The position numbers and the translations under genes are program-made. A DNA stretch of 64,000 nt from Neisseria flavescens (lineage in GTDB: Bacteria > Pseudomonadota > Gammaproteobacteria > Burkholderiales > Neisseriaceae), in contig NZ_CP039886.1 in NCBI RefSeq assembly GCF_005221285.1, positions 868,001 to 932,000 of the forward strand, read 5' to 3'. The notes beneath the pieces were generated by a model that saw only the letters and a program-made list of their open reading frames with translations, did not search any database and had not been told where the DNA came from. Of the stretch, positions 42,291 to 51,087 are shown piece after piece (the stretch's first letter is position 1; the number at the start of each line of letters is the position of its first letter).

Positions 42291-44072
42291 TTACGCCGCT
42301 TTGCGGTGGTAATGCCGTAGCGCGTGTTCTTTGCGACGACCGCTACTGAATGCAGATACACGCTTCAAATAGCCGATGACGCGGGTGCCGTAGTCGATGT
42401 CGTGGCTACCACAGGCTGAACAGGCGTGCAGGGTGCGTTTGTCGATATGGCCGCATTCGTTGCAAATGGTGATGCGCACGTTCACGCAGAAGTAGTTGCA
42501 GCCGGTTTGCGCGGCGATGTCCAAGAGCGAGCGGTAGCCGGATTCGGGCAAGGCTTCGTCGAGGTTCAGGTGCAGCGCGGAGCCACCGTCGAGCCAATCC
42601 ACCAGTTCTTTACCATGCAGCAGGAATTTGTCGAGCGCGTTGATTTCTTCGTCTTCGACGACGTAGAAATAGGAGTTGTAACATTCGCGACTGACTTTGT
42701 AGCCGTCGGCTTTGTCCCATTTGGCGTTTTTCACGCCGAGATTTTCGGCGGGGACAAACTCGGCGTTGAACTTCACGCCGTAGTATTTGCTGGCGGCTTG
42801 GTTGGCTTCAAATATGGTTTTCAGACGGCCTTGGACGAAGTTGATGTAGTCGTCGTTGTAGCCGACTTTGATGCCTTGCGATTCGGCGGCTTCCGCCATG
42901 CCGTTGATGCCGATGGTGAGGAATTGTTTGTCCAGCGTGATGAAGCCTGCATCGTAAATGGGCAGCATCCCGGCGGCTTGGTATTCTTCCATCAGTTTGC
43001 GGTAGGCGTATTGGTATTTGTGGATTTTGGCAACTTCGGCGGCAAGGTCGCGCCCGTCTTGTTCCAGTCGGTTCATGTTGATGGTGATGACGTTGATGGA
43101 ACCGGTCGCTACGCCGCCCGCGCCGAGTGTGTAGCTGAAGGTGCGGTCTTCAATGGCGTTGCGCAGGCGGCAGCAGGAAGCCAACGAATCGGGGTTGTCG
43201 GAAAGATAGACGAAGAAGGAATTGCCTTCCGCCAACTCTTTCGCCATTTCATCGGCAAACACGGTGTCTTTGCATTTGCCGCCGCCGGTCAGCATCGCGG
43301 CGGTCACGACGGGGAAAGTCAAAACGGCTTTGGTGCGTTCCTGATTGAACCATTTGAGGAAGAAGCTTTGCAGCTTCGCTACGCTCGCCCACACTGGTTT
43401 GCTGAAATCGGGAAAGACGAAATCGCCGAACATCGCATCGAAATAGTATTGATCATAAACGGAAATATTCCAAAACACGCTCTGATAGCCGCGCGCGGCG
43501 GCAGGCTGGTTGATGCTGTACACCACCTGCTGCATGTGGTTGGCGATTTCTTTACCGTGGGTTTCCAAATAATCGTCGCCGTAGTCTTTGCGGGCGAAGT
43601 AGTCGAAATAAGTCAGAAATTCCACCGTCGCCACCGCGCCGGCGAACTGCACGCTGATGGCAAACACCAGGTTGATAAACGAACCGCAAAACGAAGCCAG
43701 ATGCTGCGGCGCCTTGGATTCGCCGCCGAGTTTGCTTAACCCGTCGAGCAGGAAGGGATACAGCGTAACCGATACGCAATAAGGCTTGAGGCTGGTTTCG
43801 TCGTGCACATAAATCTCGTGCGCCTCAATCTGGCGGATGTATTCGTTGGCAACGGATTGGTCGAAAATTTCGGCGATTTTGCGCGACACTTGGGCGCGGT
43901 TAATCTGCACGAAAAAGTCTTTCATGATTTCCGCTTCCATCGTGGCAATGTTTTTCTGGGTAACGTTGGCGTTGGCGTCCATTTTCGAACCGTCCGCCGC
44001 GTTTTGCGCGCTGATGTAGTCGTGCATGAATTGTAGTTTTCCGTTTAACTGTTCGGGATGCAGCCGAATCAT
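42291..44072 (-). CDS. nrdD: Anaerobic ribonucleoside-triphosphate reductase
   Basis: NrdD is the oxygen-sensitive class III reductase that makes dNTPs anaerobically. ATG 44072 is preferred because CAGGAG lies upstream. The 593-residue protein has the catalytic core with two cysteines (around SFCGSFINLVF and ASCCRLRN), the C-terminal zinc site CNECGHIDKR...CSACGS, and the glycyl radical site YGTRVIGYLKR. It lacks the N-terminal ATP-cone found in E. coli NrdD (about 710 residues) and resembles the shorter T4-like form. Allosteric control by ATP/dATP may therefore differ. nrdG precedes it on the same strand. Confidence 0.95.
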   Translation of the reverse strand: MIRLHPEQLNGKLQFMHDYISAQNAADGSKMDANANVTQKNIATMEAEIMKDFFVQINRAQVSRKIAEIFDQSVANEYIRQIEAHEIYVHDETSLKPYCVSVTLYPFLLDGLSKLGGESKAPQHLASFCGSFINLVFAISVQFAGAVATVEFLTYFDYFARKDYGDDYLETHGKEIANHMQQVVYSINQPAAARGYQSVFWNISVYDQYYFDAMFGDFVFPDFSKPVWASVAKLQSFFLKWFNQERTKAVLTFPVVTAAMLTGGGKCKDTVFADEMAKELAEGNSFFVYLSDNPDSLASCCRLRNAIEDRTFSYTLGAGGVATGSINVITINMNRLEQDGRDLAAEVAKIHKYQYAYRKLMEEYQAAGMLPIYDAGFITLDKQFLTIGINGMAEAAESQGIKVGYNDDYINFVQGRLKTIFEANQAASKYYGVKFNAEFVPAENLGVKNAKWDKADGYKVSRECYNSYFYVVEDEEINALDKFLLHGKELVDWLDGGSALHLNLDEALPESGYRSLLDIAAQTGCNYFCVNVRITICNECGHIDKRTLHACSACGSHDIDYGTRVIGYLKRVSAFSSGRRKEHALRHYHRKAA

Positions 44073-44189
44073 GTTAATTCTCCTGTAAGGTTTGAATGAT
44101 TTATCAAGCAATGACGGTCAGGCCGTCTGAAACATCGCTGTCAGCGAATACAATAAATTCAATTTAAATCAGTGCAATACAACATTGAG

Positions 44190-44699
44190 CTAAATTGAAG
44201 CCACTGGAAAAACTTTGGGCGTAGGTTTGTCTTTGATAAACAATTGGTTCAACACTTCGCCCGTGCGCAAATCGACAAACTTCTGATTGGTGGTCGGGCT
44301 GTCCAAGCCGCCCAGCTCCATCTGCCAGCGGCCGGTTTTCAGATACGTCAGATAAGGCAGGATGCCGTCTGAAACCGCTTCCAGCTCCTCACGCTCCAGG
44401 CCGGTGTACAAGCAGGCTTTCAAACCTTCCTGGGCAACAATGGCCAGCATTTTCTGCAAGGCTTTCGGTTGCCACTCCCCGCCCATAAACAACACGCAGC
44501 TGATTAATCCGCGATAGCGTTTCAGACGGCCTTTTAAATAATCCTCGGTCAATTCCGTGCCAATGCCCTCTTTCCATGTATCGGCACTGTGGCAACCTTT
44601 GCAACGCAGCGGACAGCCTGAAAACAGAAACGCCAGCGACACTTCACCCGGCACTTCCTGCCAAACAATTTGCTCAACCGTAAATTTCAAGCTGCTCAT
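44190..44699 (-). CDS. nrdG: Anaerobic reductase activating enzyme NrdG
   Basis: NrdG is the radical-SAM enzyme that installs the glycyl radical on NrdD. The 169-residue protein carries the CxxxCxxC cluster motif in SGCPLRCKGCHS, and FMGGEWQP, the usual SAM-binding GGE site. It is the first gene of the nrdG-nrdD operon; the gap to nrdD is 117 bases and contains a DUS. An internal AT-dialect DUS lies near 44362. Tandem NrdR-like boxes lie directly upstream of the start. Confidence 0.93.
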   Translation of the reverse strand: MSSLKFTVEQIVWQEVPGEVSLAFLFSGCPLRCKGCHSADTWKEGIGTELTEDYLKGRLKRYRGLISCVLFMGGEWQPKALQKMLAIVAQEGLKACLYTGLEREELEAVSDGILPYLTYLKTGRWQMELGGLDSPTTNQKFVDLRTGEVLNQLFIKDKPTPKVFPVASI

Positions 44700-44712
44700 T
44701 GCAATACCATAA

Positions 44713-44760
44713 ACACAAGATATGGTGCGAATTAAAACACAAGACTACTAGATATAGTAT
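44713..44760 (-). promoter_or_regulatory. Tandem NrdR boxes before nrdG
   Basis: Reading the minus strand, ATACTATATCTAGTAG (44760-44745) and GCACCATATCTTGTGT (44728-44713) match the NrdR consensus ACACWATATATWGTGT at 12 and 13 of 16 positions. They start 32 bases apart, three helical turns, which is the arrangement needed by the NrdR repressor. They lie 14-61 bases before the nrdG start. Confidence 0.7.
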
Positions 44761-44942
44761 TTTTATTTAACAATGCATTTTACTCATATGATAGATTTTT
44801 ATTATTTATATGATTGTCTATTACTATAAAATAGCAGTTTTAAGCCAATAAAAAGGCTGTCTGAACACGATTCAGACGGCCTGAAATTAAAATAAGAAAA
44901 GCAAACTCCGTTATAGCAAAGTCTATCTAAATAAAACAAAAA

Positions 44943-44973
44943 AGGCCGTCTGAAATCATCTTTCAGACGGCCT
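44943..44973 (-). terminator. DUS-pair terminator of the RlmL-like gene
   Basis: AGGCCGTCTGAAA (44943-44955) faces TTTCAGACGGCCT (44961-44973) across a 5-base loop, just past the stop at 44986. A second, imperfect pair lies at about 44852-44882. Confidence 0.78.
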
Positions 44974-44985
44974 CTATTTCAGGTT

Positions 44986-46128
44986 TTAGCCCCGATTCGA
45001 GCCTTTAACCATATCCATCAAAAACAATCGGCAATCCAAGTTGCCATTGAACAATGGAATTTTACGCTTCGGAGAAAGGCGCATAAATTTCGGCATATCG
45101 CGATCGCCGGTCAACATTCCGGCAAGCCAGCCTGCGTAATGCTGTTTCAACCATGTGCCCAGTTGAGGATAAAGCGCCTGTAAAGCCTGAATTTCGGCAA
45201 GGCGCACGCCATAAGGCGGATTGGAAACCATAATGCCGTGTTCGCCGTTTGGCCGCGCGGCCTGCGCATCTTGCACGTCAAAGCGGATGAAGTTATCCAC
45301 TTCGGCGGCTTGGGCATTGGCCAATGCGGCACGAATCATATAACGGTCGTTGTCGCTGCCGGAAATAGGCGCAGCGGCCGGTTTGATTTGTTTTTCAGCC
45401 TCACGGCGCAGAGCTTGCCATTTTTCTTTGTCGAAGTTTTGCAGTTTTTCAAAACCGAAACGGCGCATCAAACCTGGCGCACGGTGTGTCGCAATCCATG
45501 CAGCCTCGATGGCAATCGTACCGCTGCCGCAAAACGGGTCTTGGAAAGGCTGCGTACCGTCATAGCCTGCCAAAAGCAGCAAACCTGCCGCCAAATTCTC
45601 TCTCAATGGCGCTTCGCCGGTATCCTGACGATAGCCGCGTTTGAAGAGTGCTTCACCGGAAGTATCGATAAAGATTTCCACATTGCGCTCATCGATAAAG
45701 GCATGAATGCGGATATCGGGGTTGATTTTGCCCACGCTCGGACGCGCATCATAAATATCGCGGAAGGCATCGCAGACGGCATCTTTGATTTTCAAACCGA
45801 CAAAATCCAAGCTTTTCACATTGGCGCGTTTGCCTTCGACTTTAACTTTAAAGGTCTGCTCCAGCTTAAACCAACCTGTCCAATGCAGATTTCGTGCCAG
45901 TTTGTAGATATCGTGTTCGTTGCGATAACCGCCTTTGGTCAAACGCAGCAAAACACGGCTGGCAACGCGCGAATGCAGGTTGATGCGATACACCTGCTCC
46001 ATCGTGCCTTTACATGCCACACCGCCGTCAACAGCGCGGATATCCTGACATGCCATGTTTTCGAGTTCCTGCGTCAAAGGCGCTTCCAAACCGCGAGGAC
46101 AAGTGATAAAAAGTGAATAAACCGTCAT
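44986..46128 (-). CDS. THUMP-domain 23S rRNA guanine-N2 methyltransferase (RlmL-like)
   Basis: The 380-residue protein has an N-terminal THUMP RNA-binding domain (CPRGLEAPLTQELENMAC; YRINLHSRVASRVLLRL) and a SAM methyltransferase domain with DPFCGSGTIAIEAAWIA and the catalytic VSNPPYGVRL. In E. coli RlmL this half, which methylates G2445, is fused to a second methyltransferase. Here only the first half is present, as in many beta-proteobacteria. AAAGG precedes ATG 46128. The target base is by homology only. Confidence 0.9.
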   Translation of the reverse strand: MTVYSLFITCPRGLEAPLTQELENMACQDIRAVDGGVACKGTMEQVYRINLHSRVASRVLLRLTKGGYRNEHDIYKLARNLHWTGWFKLEQTFKVKVEGKRANVKSLDFVGLKIKDAVCDAFRDIYDARPSVGKINPDIRIHAFIDERNVEIFIDTSGEALFKRGYRQDTGEAPLRENLAAGLLLLAGYDGTQPFQDPFCGSGTIAIEAAWIATHRAPGLMRRFGFEKLQNFDKEKWQALRREAEKQIKPAAAPISGSDNDRYMIRAALANAQAAEVDNFIRFDVQDAQAARPNGEHGIMVSNPPYGVRLAEIQALQALYPQLGTWLKQHYAGWLAGMLTGDRDMPKFMRLSPKRKIPLFNGNLDCRLFLMDMVKGSNRG

Positions 46129-46200
46129 ATAAAACCTTTCCGGGTAGAGCTATCCGAACCACTCGGATAACAAATAAAAACAATATTATAGCCGAAAAAC

Positions 46201-46232
46201 CAAAGGCCGTCTGAAACTTCAGACGGCCTTTG
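46201..46232 (-). terminator. DUS-pair terminator of the NCS2 permease gene
   Basis: CAAAGGCCGTCTGAA (46201-46215) and TTCAGACGGCCTTTG (46218-46232) form a 15-bp stem with a 2-base formal loop, 13 bases past the permease stop. Confidence 0.8.
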
Positions 46233-46244
46233 AACAAAGCTTGC

Positions 46245-47636
46245 TTAGTGATCCAAACTGTCGGTTTCAACCTTAACCGCTTTATCGGTTTTATCTTCCG
46301 GCAACACCAAGTTCAACAATACCGCCATAATACCGCCGGCTGAAATTGAGTTTTGGAACAATACCGGCAGGTTTTTGAACACTTCCGGCTCAAACGCCAC
46401 GCCCAAACCCAAACCGACAGAAGTAGCCGCAATGACTGCTTCACGACGGCGAATACCGTGGCTGACCAAAATCCGCACACCAGCAATCGCAATCAGACCA
46501 AACATCAACACCATCGCGCCACCCAAAACCGGACTCGGAATCGTGGTAAACGCGCGGCCGATGACAGGGAACAAACCCAGCAATACCAAAATTGCCGCAA
46601 TATATTTGCCCACATGGCGTGAAGCCACGCCGGTCATTTGAATCACGCCGTTGTTTTGCGCAAAAGTGGTCAAAGGCAAAGAGCCCAACGCAGTCGCAAT
46701 CACAGACACCAAACCATCTGCCAATACGCCGCCGCGCAGTCGTTTGGTATATTCCTCACCCTCAATCGGCTGCTCGGAGACCATCGCAGTCGCCGTCAAA
46801 TCGCCTACCGCCTCAAATACGCTCAACAAGAAAATCGCACCGGCAACGATAAACGCGTGCCAATCAAATGCAAAACCATATTTAAACGGCACAGGCAGAG
46901 TAATCAGAGGCAGGTTTTGCAGGGCGGAAAAATCCACTTTGCCCAAAAACAGCGCAACAATATAACCGACAATCAAACCCACCGCGATACCGCTCATACG
47001 CAGCAATGGATTTTTCAAGCAGTTGAAAACCAATACAATCAGCAACACCAGCGATGCCAAACCCAAGTTTTCCATCGAGCCGAACGTACCGTCTGCTTTC
47101 GCACCGAAGCCGCCGCCGAAATCGGTAATGCCGACATGTACCAAGCTCAAGCCGATCAGCATGACGACCACGCCGCTTACCGTCGGCGTAATCACTTTTT
47201 TCAAATAAGGCAAAAGCCAAGCGGAGAAGCACACCAAAAACGCACCGACAAAGGACACGCCCAAAAGCGTTGAAATCATCGCATCTTCAGTCAAACCGCC
47301 CTCTTTCATGCCGGTACCGAGTGCAATCATCACGGTAACAAAAGAGAAGTTGACCGACTGAATCGACAACATGCCCGAACCGACCGGTCCAAAACGGTTG
47401 ACCTGCAAATAAGTACCGACACCGGAAGCCACCATCGCCATCGACACCAAATAAGCCGTCATTTCAACCGGCAACTCCAATGCTCCGCCGACAATCAGTG
47501 CCGGAGTAATCATCGGAACAAAAATCGCCAGAAGGTGCGTAACCGCACTCAACAACGCATTTCCAAACGGCGGCTTATCTTCCAAACCATAAACCAAATC
47601 AAGCGATTCCGCCTGTTTTTCTGTCATTCCGGCCAT
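46245..47636 (-). CDS. NCS2-family xanthine/uracil permease
   Basis: The 463-residue inner membrane symporter imports a nucleobase with protons or sodium. The family motif QNNGVIQMTGVASRHVG, between the ninth and tenth helices, is conserved, as is SVFEAVGDLTATAMVS with the substrate-contacting Glu. Around fourteen helices can be traced. Sequence around GSGMLSIQSVNFSF agrees with xanthine/urate-type members more than with UraA, but the substrate is not certain. AGAAGG precedes the ATG. It is a single gene. Confidence 0.9.
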   Translation of the reverse strand: MAGMTEKQAESLDLVYGLEDKPPFGNALLSAVTHLLAIFVPMITPALIVGGALELPVEMTAYLVSMAMVASGVGTYLQVNRFGPVGSGMLSIQSVNFSFVTVMIALGTGMKEGGLTEDAMISTLLGVSFVGAFLVCFSAWLLPYLKKVITPTVSGVVVMLIGLSLVHVGITDFGGGFGAKADGTFGSMENLGLASLVLLIVLVFNCLKNPLLRMSGIAVGLIVGYIVALFLGKVDFSALQNLPLITLPVPFKYGFAFDWHAFIVAGAIFLLSVFEAVGDLTATAMVSEQPIEGEEYTKRLRGGVLADGLVSVIATALGSLPLTTFAQNNGVIQMTGVASRHVGKYIAAILVLLGLFPVIGRAFTTIPSPVLGGAMVLMFGLIAIAGVRILVSHGIRRREAVIAATSVGLGLGVAFEPEVFKNLPVLFQNSISAGGIMAVLLNLVLPEDKTDKAVKVETDSLDH

Positions 47637-47972
47637 GTTGAACCTTCTCTCAAGAATCGTTAAAAAATATTAAGATGCGTATTTTAACCAATTTGAAATG
47701 TATCAGCAAATTCAAAACCATCAGGCCGTCTGAAAGTTCCGCCCAACCGTTTTCAGACGGCCTCAAACCGCCTTAACACATTTTAATTCTTGACATCATT
47801 TTTCCATCTCAAAACAAACAAACCAATGATTTAAAAATGTATTATTCATTAAGATAATGACAAGTCACCATTAAACGTCAAAGCCGCTTAGCGGATATGT
47901 TTCACACAAACAACAAAGTAAGCTACAATCCACTGCATAATTCACCCACACCATAAAATTAAAGGTTTCCGT
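47637..47972. other. 336-base gap between the permease gene and dapA
   Basis: This divergent intergenic region holds a DUS pair (about 47723-47762) and the dapA promoter, listed separately. The AT-rich remainder has no credible frame. Confidence 0.6.
47901..47929 (+). promoter_or_regulatory. Sigma-70 promoter of dapA
   Basis: TTCACA (47901-47906) and TACAAT (47924-47929) are spaced by 17 bases, each one mismatch from consensus. They lie about 44 bases before the dapA ATG. Confidence 0.7.
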
Positions 47973-48848
47973 ATGTTAAAAGGCAGTCTGGTTGCCCTGA
48001 TTACTCCGATGAATCAAGACGGCAGCATCAACTACGAACAACTTCATGACTTAATCGACTGGCACATTGAAAACGGCACCGACGGCATCGTCGCAGTCGG
48101 CACCACCGGCGAGTCAGCCACCCTGCCTGTCGAAGAACATTTGGCCGTTATTGAAGCCACTGTCAAACACGTCAACAAGCGCGTTCCCGTTATCGCCGGC
48201 ACAGGCGCCAACAATACTGTCGAAGCCATCGCCCTTTCCAAAGCCGCCGAGCAAGCCGGTGCGGACTACACCTTATCTGTTGTTCCCTACTACAACAAAC
48301 CTTCGCAAGAAGGCATTTACCAACATTTCAAAGCCATCGCCGAAGCCACTTCGATTCCGATGGTTATCTATAATGTTCCCGGCCGTACCGTCGTCAGCAT
48401 GAGCAATGACACTATTTTACGTTTGGCCGAAATTCCGAATATCGTTGGTGTGAAAGAAGCCAGCGGCAATATCGGCAACAACATCGAATTGATCAACAGC
48501 GCTCCTGAAGGTTTTGCCGTTTTATCCGGCGACGACTCTACCGGCCTGCCTTTCATGCTGTGTGGCGGTCATGGCGTGGTAACCGTCGCAGCCAACGTTG
48601 CACCGAAACTCTTTGCCGACATGTGCCGAGCCGCCCTTGAGGGCGATATTGCGACCGCCCGTCGTCTAAACGAGCAACTTATCCCAATTTATAACACCAT
48701 GTTCTGCGAGCCCAGCCCAGCCGCGCCCAAATGGGGTCTGAGCTTATTGGGCAAATGCGAACCCCATGTTCGTCTGCCTTTGGTAGCACTGACCGAAGCC
48801 GGTCAAGCCAAAGTCCGAGCCGCTCTGGAAAAATCAGGACAAATCTGA
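47973..48848 (+). CDS. dapA: 4-hydroxy-tetrahydrodipicolinate synthase
   Basis: DapA condenses pyruvate with aspartate semialdehyde in lysine and diaminopimelate synthesis. The 291-residue TIM-barrel has GTTGESATLPVEEH for pyruvate contact, the catalytic Tyr in MVIYNVPGRTVVSM and the Schiff-base Lys in NIVGVKEASGNI. AAAGG precedes ATG 47973. It is followed by bamC, the same order as in E. coli, though a DUS hairpin separates them here. Confidence 0.97.
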   Translation: MLKGSLVALITPMNQDGSINYEQLHDLIDWHIENGTDGIVAVGTTGESATLPVEEHLAVIEATVKHVNKRVPVIAGTGANNTVEAIALSKAAEQAGADYTLSVVPYYNKPSQEGIYQHFKAIAEATSIPMVIYNVPGRTVVSMSNDTILRLAEIPNIVGVKEASGNIGNNIELINSAPEGFAVLSGDDSTGLPFMLCGGHGVVTVAANVAPKLFADMCRAALEGDIATARRLNEQLIPIYNTMFCEPSPAAPKWGLSLLGKCEPHVRLPLVALTEAGQAKVRAALEKSGQI

Positions 48849-48858
48849 TCCGAAAATA

Positions 48859-48896
48859 AGGCCGTCTGAATCCCAAACACCCTTTTCAGACGGCCT
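48859..48896 (+). terminator. DUS pair between dapA and bamC
   Basis: AGGCCGTCTGAA (48859-48870) and TTCAGACGGCCT (48885-48896) form a stem with a 14-base loop. A strong T tract is missing, so read-through into bamC is likely. Confidence 0.5.
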
Positions 48897-48929
48897 CCCT
48901 GTTAAGAACTTCATCCACAGGAAAACAAG

Positions 48930-50060
48930 ATGACCTATATCAAACCCATCGTAGTAGCCCTCGCCCTGATTAGCATGACTGCCTGTTCCGGCAGCAAAAA
49001 AGAACAACCCAAACTCGACTATCAAAGTCAATCACACCGCTTGGTCAAACTGGAAGTACCACCTGATTTGAACAACCCAGACCAAGGCAACCTCTATCAA
49101 TTACCGGCAGGCAGCGGCGCCGTCCGCGCCAGCGACTTCAATAAACGCCGCACTCAAGCCGTACAACAACCTGCCAATGCAGAAGTCTTGAAATCCGTTA
49201 AAGGCGTACGCCTTGAGCGTGACGGCAACCAACGCTGGTTGGTTGTCGAAGGCAAATCTCCTCGCGAAATTTGGCCTTTGCTGAAAGTGTTCTGGCAAGA
49301 AAACGGTTTTGACATCAAATCTGAAGAACCTGCCATCGGCCAAATGGAAACCGAGTGGGCTGAAAACCGAGCCAAAATCCCTCAAGACAGCCTGCGCCGC
49401 CTGTTGGATAAAGTCGGCTTGGGTGGCATCTATTCTACCAGCGAACGCGACAAGTTCATCATCCGCATCGAACAAGGTAAAAACGGTTCGACCGACATCT
49501 TCTTCGCCCACAAAGGCATGAAAGAAGTTTATGCCGACCGTAAAAAAGACACTACGATGTGGCAGCCGGGTGAAAACGACCCTAACCTCGAAGCCGCATT
49601 CCTCGCCCGCTTTATGCAATATTTGGGCGTTGACGATCAGCAAGCCGAACAGGCTCTGACCCAAAGCGTTGCCGCCCGCAGCAATGCTTCTGAGTTGGCG
49701 CGTGTGGACAACGGCACTCTGTTGCTGGCAGGCGATTACAGCCGCAACTGGCGTCGTACCGCCCTTGCGCTTGACCGCATCGGCCTGACTGTTATCGGTC
49801 AAAATGCCGAACGTCGCGCTTTCTTGGTTCAACAAGCGCCAACCGAAGGCGAAGCAGTTGCCAATAAAAAACCGGGCCTGTTCAAACGCGTATTTGGCAA
49901 AGGCAAAGCAGAAGCGCCAAAAACGTATCCTGAAATCATCGTTTATGTTGAGCCTATCAACAATGGCGCACGCCTCCATCTGTTGAACAAAGACGGCAGC
50001 CCATACAAAGGCAGCGATGCCTCCACATTGTTGAGCCGCCTGCACACAGAATTGCGTTAA
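48930..50060 (+). CDS. bamC: Outer membrane assembly lipoprotein BamC
   Basis: BamC (NlpB) is a lipoprotein of the BAM complex that inserts beta-barrel proteins. The 376-residue product has a signal peptide ending in the lipobox around ISMTACSG. A long unstructured N-terminal stretch (LVKLEVPPDLNNPDQGNLYQLP) follows, the part that binds BamD in E. coli. Two helix-grip domains follow (LERDGNQRWLVVEGKSPREI; LLAGDYSRNWRRTALALDRI). CAGGAAA precedes the ATG. It lies in the classical dapA-bamC context. Confidence 0.92.
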   Translation: MTYIKPIVVALALISMTACSGSKKEQPKLDYQSQSHRLVKLEVPPDLNNPDQGNLYQLPAGSGAVRASDFNKRRTQAVQQPANAEVLKSVKGVRLERDGNQRWLVVEGKSPREIWPLLKVFWQENGFDIKSEEPAIGQMETEWAENRAKIPQDSLRRLLDKVGLGGIYSTSERDKFIIRIEQGKNGSTDIFFAHKGMKEVYADRKKDTTMWQPGENDPNLEAAFLARFMQYLGVDDQQAEQALTQSVAARSNASELARVDNGTLLLAGDYSRNWRRTALALDRIGLTVIGQNAERRAFLVQQAPTEGEAVANKKPGLFKRVFGKGKAEAPKTYPEIIVYVEPINNGARLHLLNKDGSPYKGSDASTLLSRLHTELR

Positions 50061-50075
50061 TCCGTTATTCGACTT

Positions 50076-50104
50076 AAGGCCGTCTGAAATATTCAGACGG
50101 CCTT
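50076..50104 (+). terminator. DUS-pair terminator of bamC
   Basis: AAGGCCGTCTGAA (50076-50088) and TTCAGACGGCCTT (50092-50104) enclose a 3-base loop, followed by T residues. Confidence 0.85.
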
Positions 50105-50181
50105 TTTAACGAATACGGCATAGTTTCAAATTCCCAATCTGACGTTATAATCAGAACATTTTCCCCCTTACCCAAGCTGCC

Positions 50182-50412
50182 ATGACCCGACAAAAAGCCT
50201 ATCTGCTCCTGACTGCCCTGTTTACCCTGATGTTTATCGTACTGATTCTGTTGGGCGCTTATCTTCTGAGCATTCACAGCAAACAATTTGCCGTTGCCGC
50301 CTTTCTATTTGCCTTTGCAGCCGTTTTTGCCCAAATCGGCAGCCTTGCCCTTTACATCCGCCACAAAGCACGCGCGCAAATGGCTCGTATGCAGCAAACC
50401 GAAAACCATTAA
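50182..50412 (+). CDS. Small two-helix membrane protein
   Basis: The 76-residue product has two hydrophobic helices (YLLLTALFTLMFIVLILLGAY and FAVAAFLFAFAAVFAQIGSLA) and a basic C-terminal tail (RHKARAQMARMQQ). It ends nine bases before rdgB, whose ribosome site overlaps its stop codon, so the pair is co-transcribed. I do not recognise the family. Its small size and position argue for a real gene, since the frame is fully open with a sensible helix pattern. Confidence 0.7.
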   Translation: MTRQKAYLLLTALFTLMFIVLILLGAYLLSIHSKQFAVAAFLFAFAAVFAQIGSLALYIRHKARAQMARMQQTENH

Positions 50413-50421
50413 GGAAAAACC

Positions 50422-51015
50422 ATGTTTGAAAAAATCGTCCTTGCCAGTGGCAACGCAGGTAAACTCAAAGAATTTTCCCGCCTCTTTGCCGACTTAAACA
50501 TCGAAGTCCTGCCGCAATCGCAATTCAATACGCCCGAATGCCCCGAGCCGTACCATACCTTTGTTGAAAATGCCCTGGCTAAAGCACGTCATGCCGCCAA
50601 ATACAGCGGCTTACCGGCACTTGCCGACGACTCCGGCATTTGCACCAACGCCTTAAACGGCGCACCCGGTATTTTCTCCGCACGTTATGCAGGCGAAAAC
50701 CCCAAATCCGATGCCGCAAACAACGCCAAACTCTCCAACGATCTTGCCGATAAAGACGACAAAAGCTGCTACTACGTCTGCGTACTCGTCCTCGTCCGCC
50801 ACGAAAACGACCCGCAGCCCATCATCGCAGAAGGTATCTGGCGCGGACAATGGCAGGCCGAGGCAGCCGGTACAAACGGCTTCGGCTACGACCCGCATTT
50901 CTATCTGGCCGAACACGGTTGCACCGCCGCCGAGCTTGATCCTGAAATCAAAAATGCCGAAAGCCACAGGGGGCAGGCATTGCGGGAATTGTTGAGAAAA
51001 ATTGAAGCCTTATAA
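50422..51015 (+). CDS. rdgB: XTP/dITP diphosphatase (house-cleaning NTPase)
   Basis: RdgB hydrolyses non-canonical purine triphosphates such as dITP and XTP, keeping them out of DNA. The 197-residue protein starts KIVLASGNAGKLKEFSRLF and has the nucleotide-binding ALADDSGICTNALNGAPGIFSARYAG. It also has GTNGFGYDPHFYL and SHRGQALREL. All match the HAM1/RdgB family. AAGGA precedes ATG 50422. It is downstream of a small membrane protein gene in the same unit. Confidence 0.96.
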   Translation: MFEKIVLASGNAGKLKEFSRLFADLNIEVLPQSQFNTPECPEPYHTFVENALAKARHAAKYSGLPALADDSGICTNALNGAPGIFSARYAGENPKSDAANNAKLSNDLADKDDKSCYYVCVLVLVRHENDPQPIIAEGIWRGQWQAEAAGTNGFGYDPHFYLAEHGCTAAELDPEIKNAESHRGQALRELLRKIEAL

Positions 51016-51087
51016 AGTATACAGGCCATCTGAAACCCCAAAACGTTTTTTCAGACGGCCTAACCACTACATTATGAAAGGAAACCC

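Noticed and set aside
42426..43739. Plus-strand open frame of 437 codons
   Set aside because: It is antisense to nrdD, with Val/Phe/Gly-rich shadow composition.
44750..44850. AT-rich stretch upstream of nrdG as an FNR site
   Set aside because: No TTGAT-N4-ATCAA pattern was found; the paired NrdR-like boxes explain the region better.
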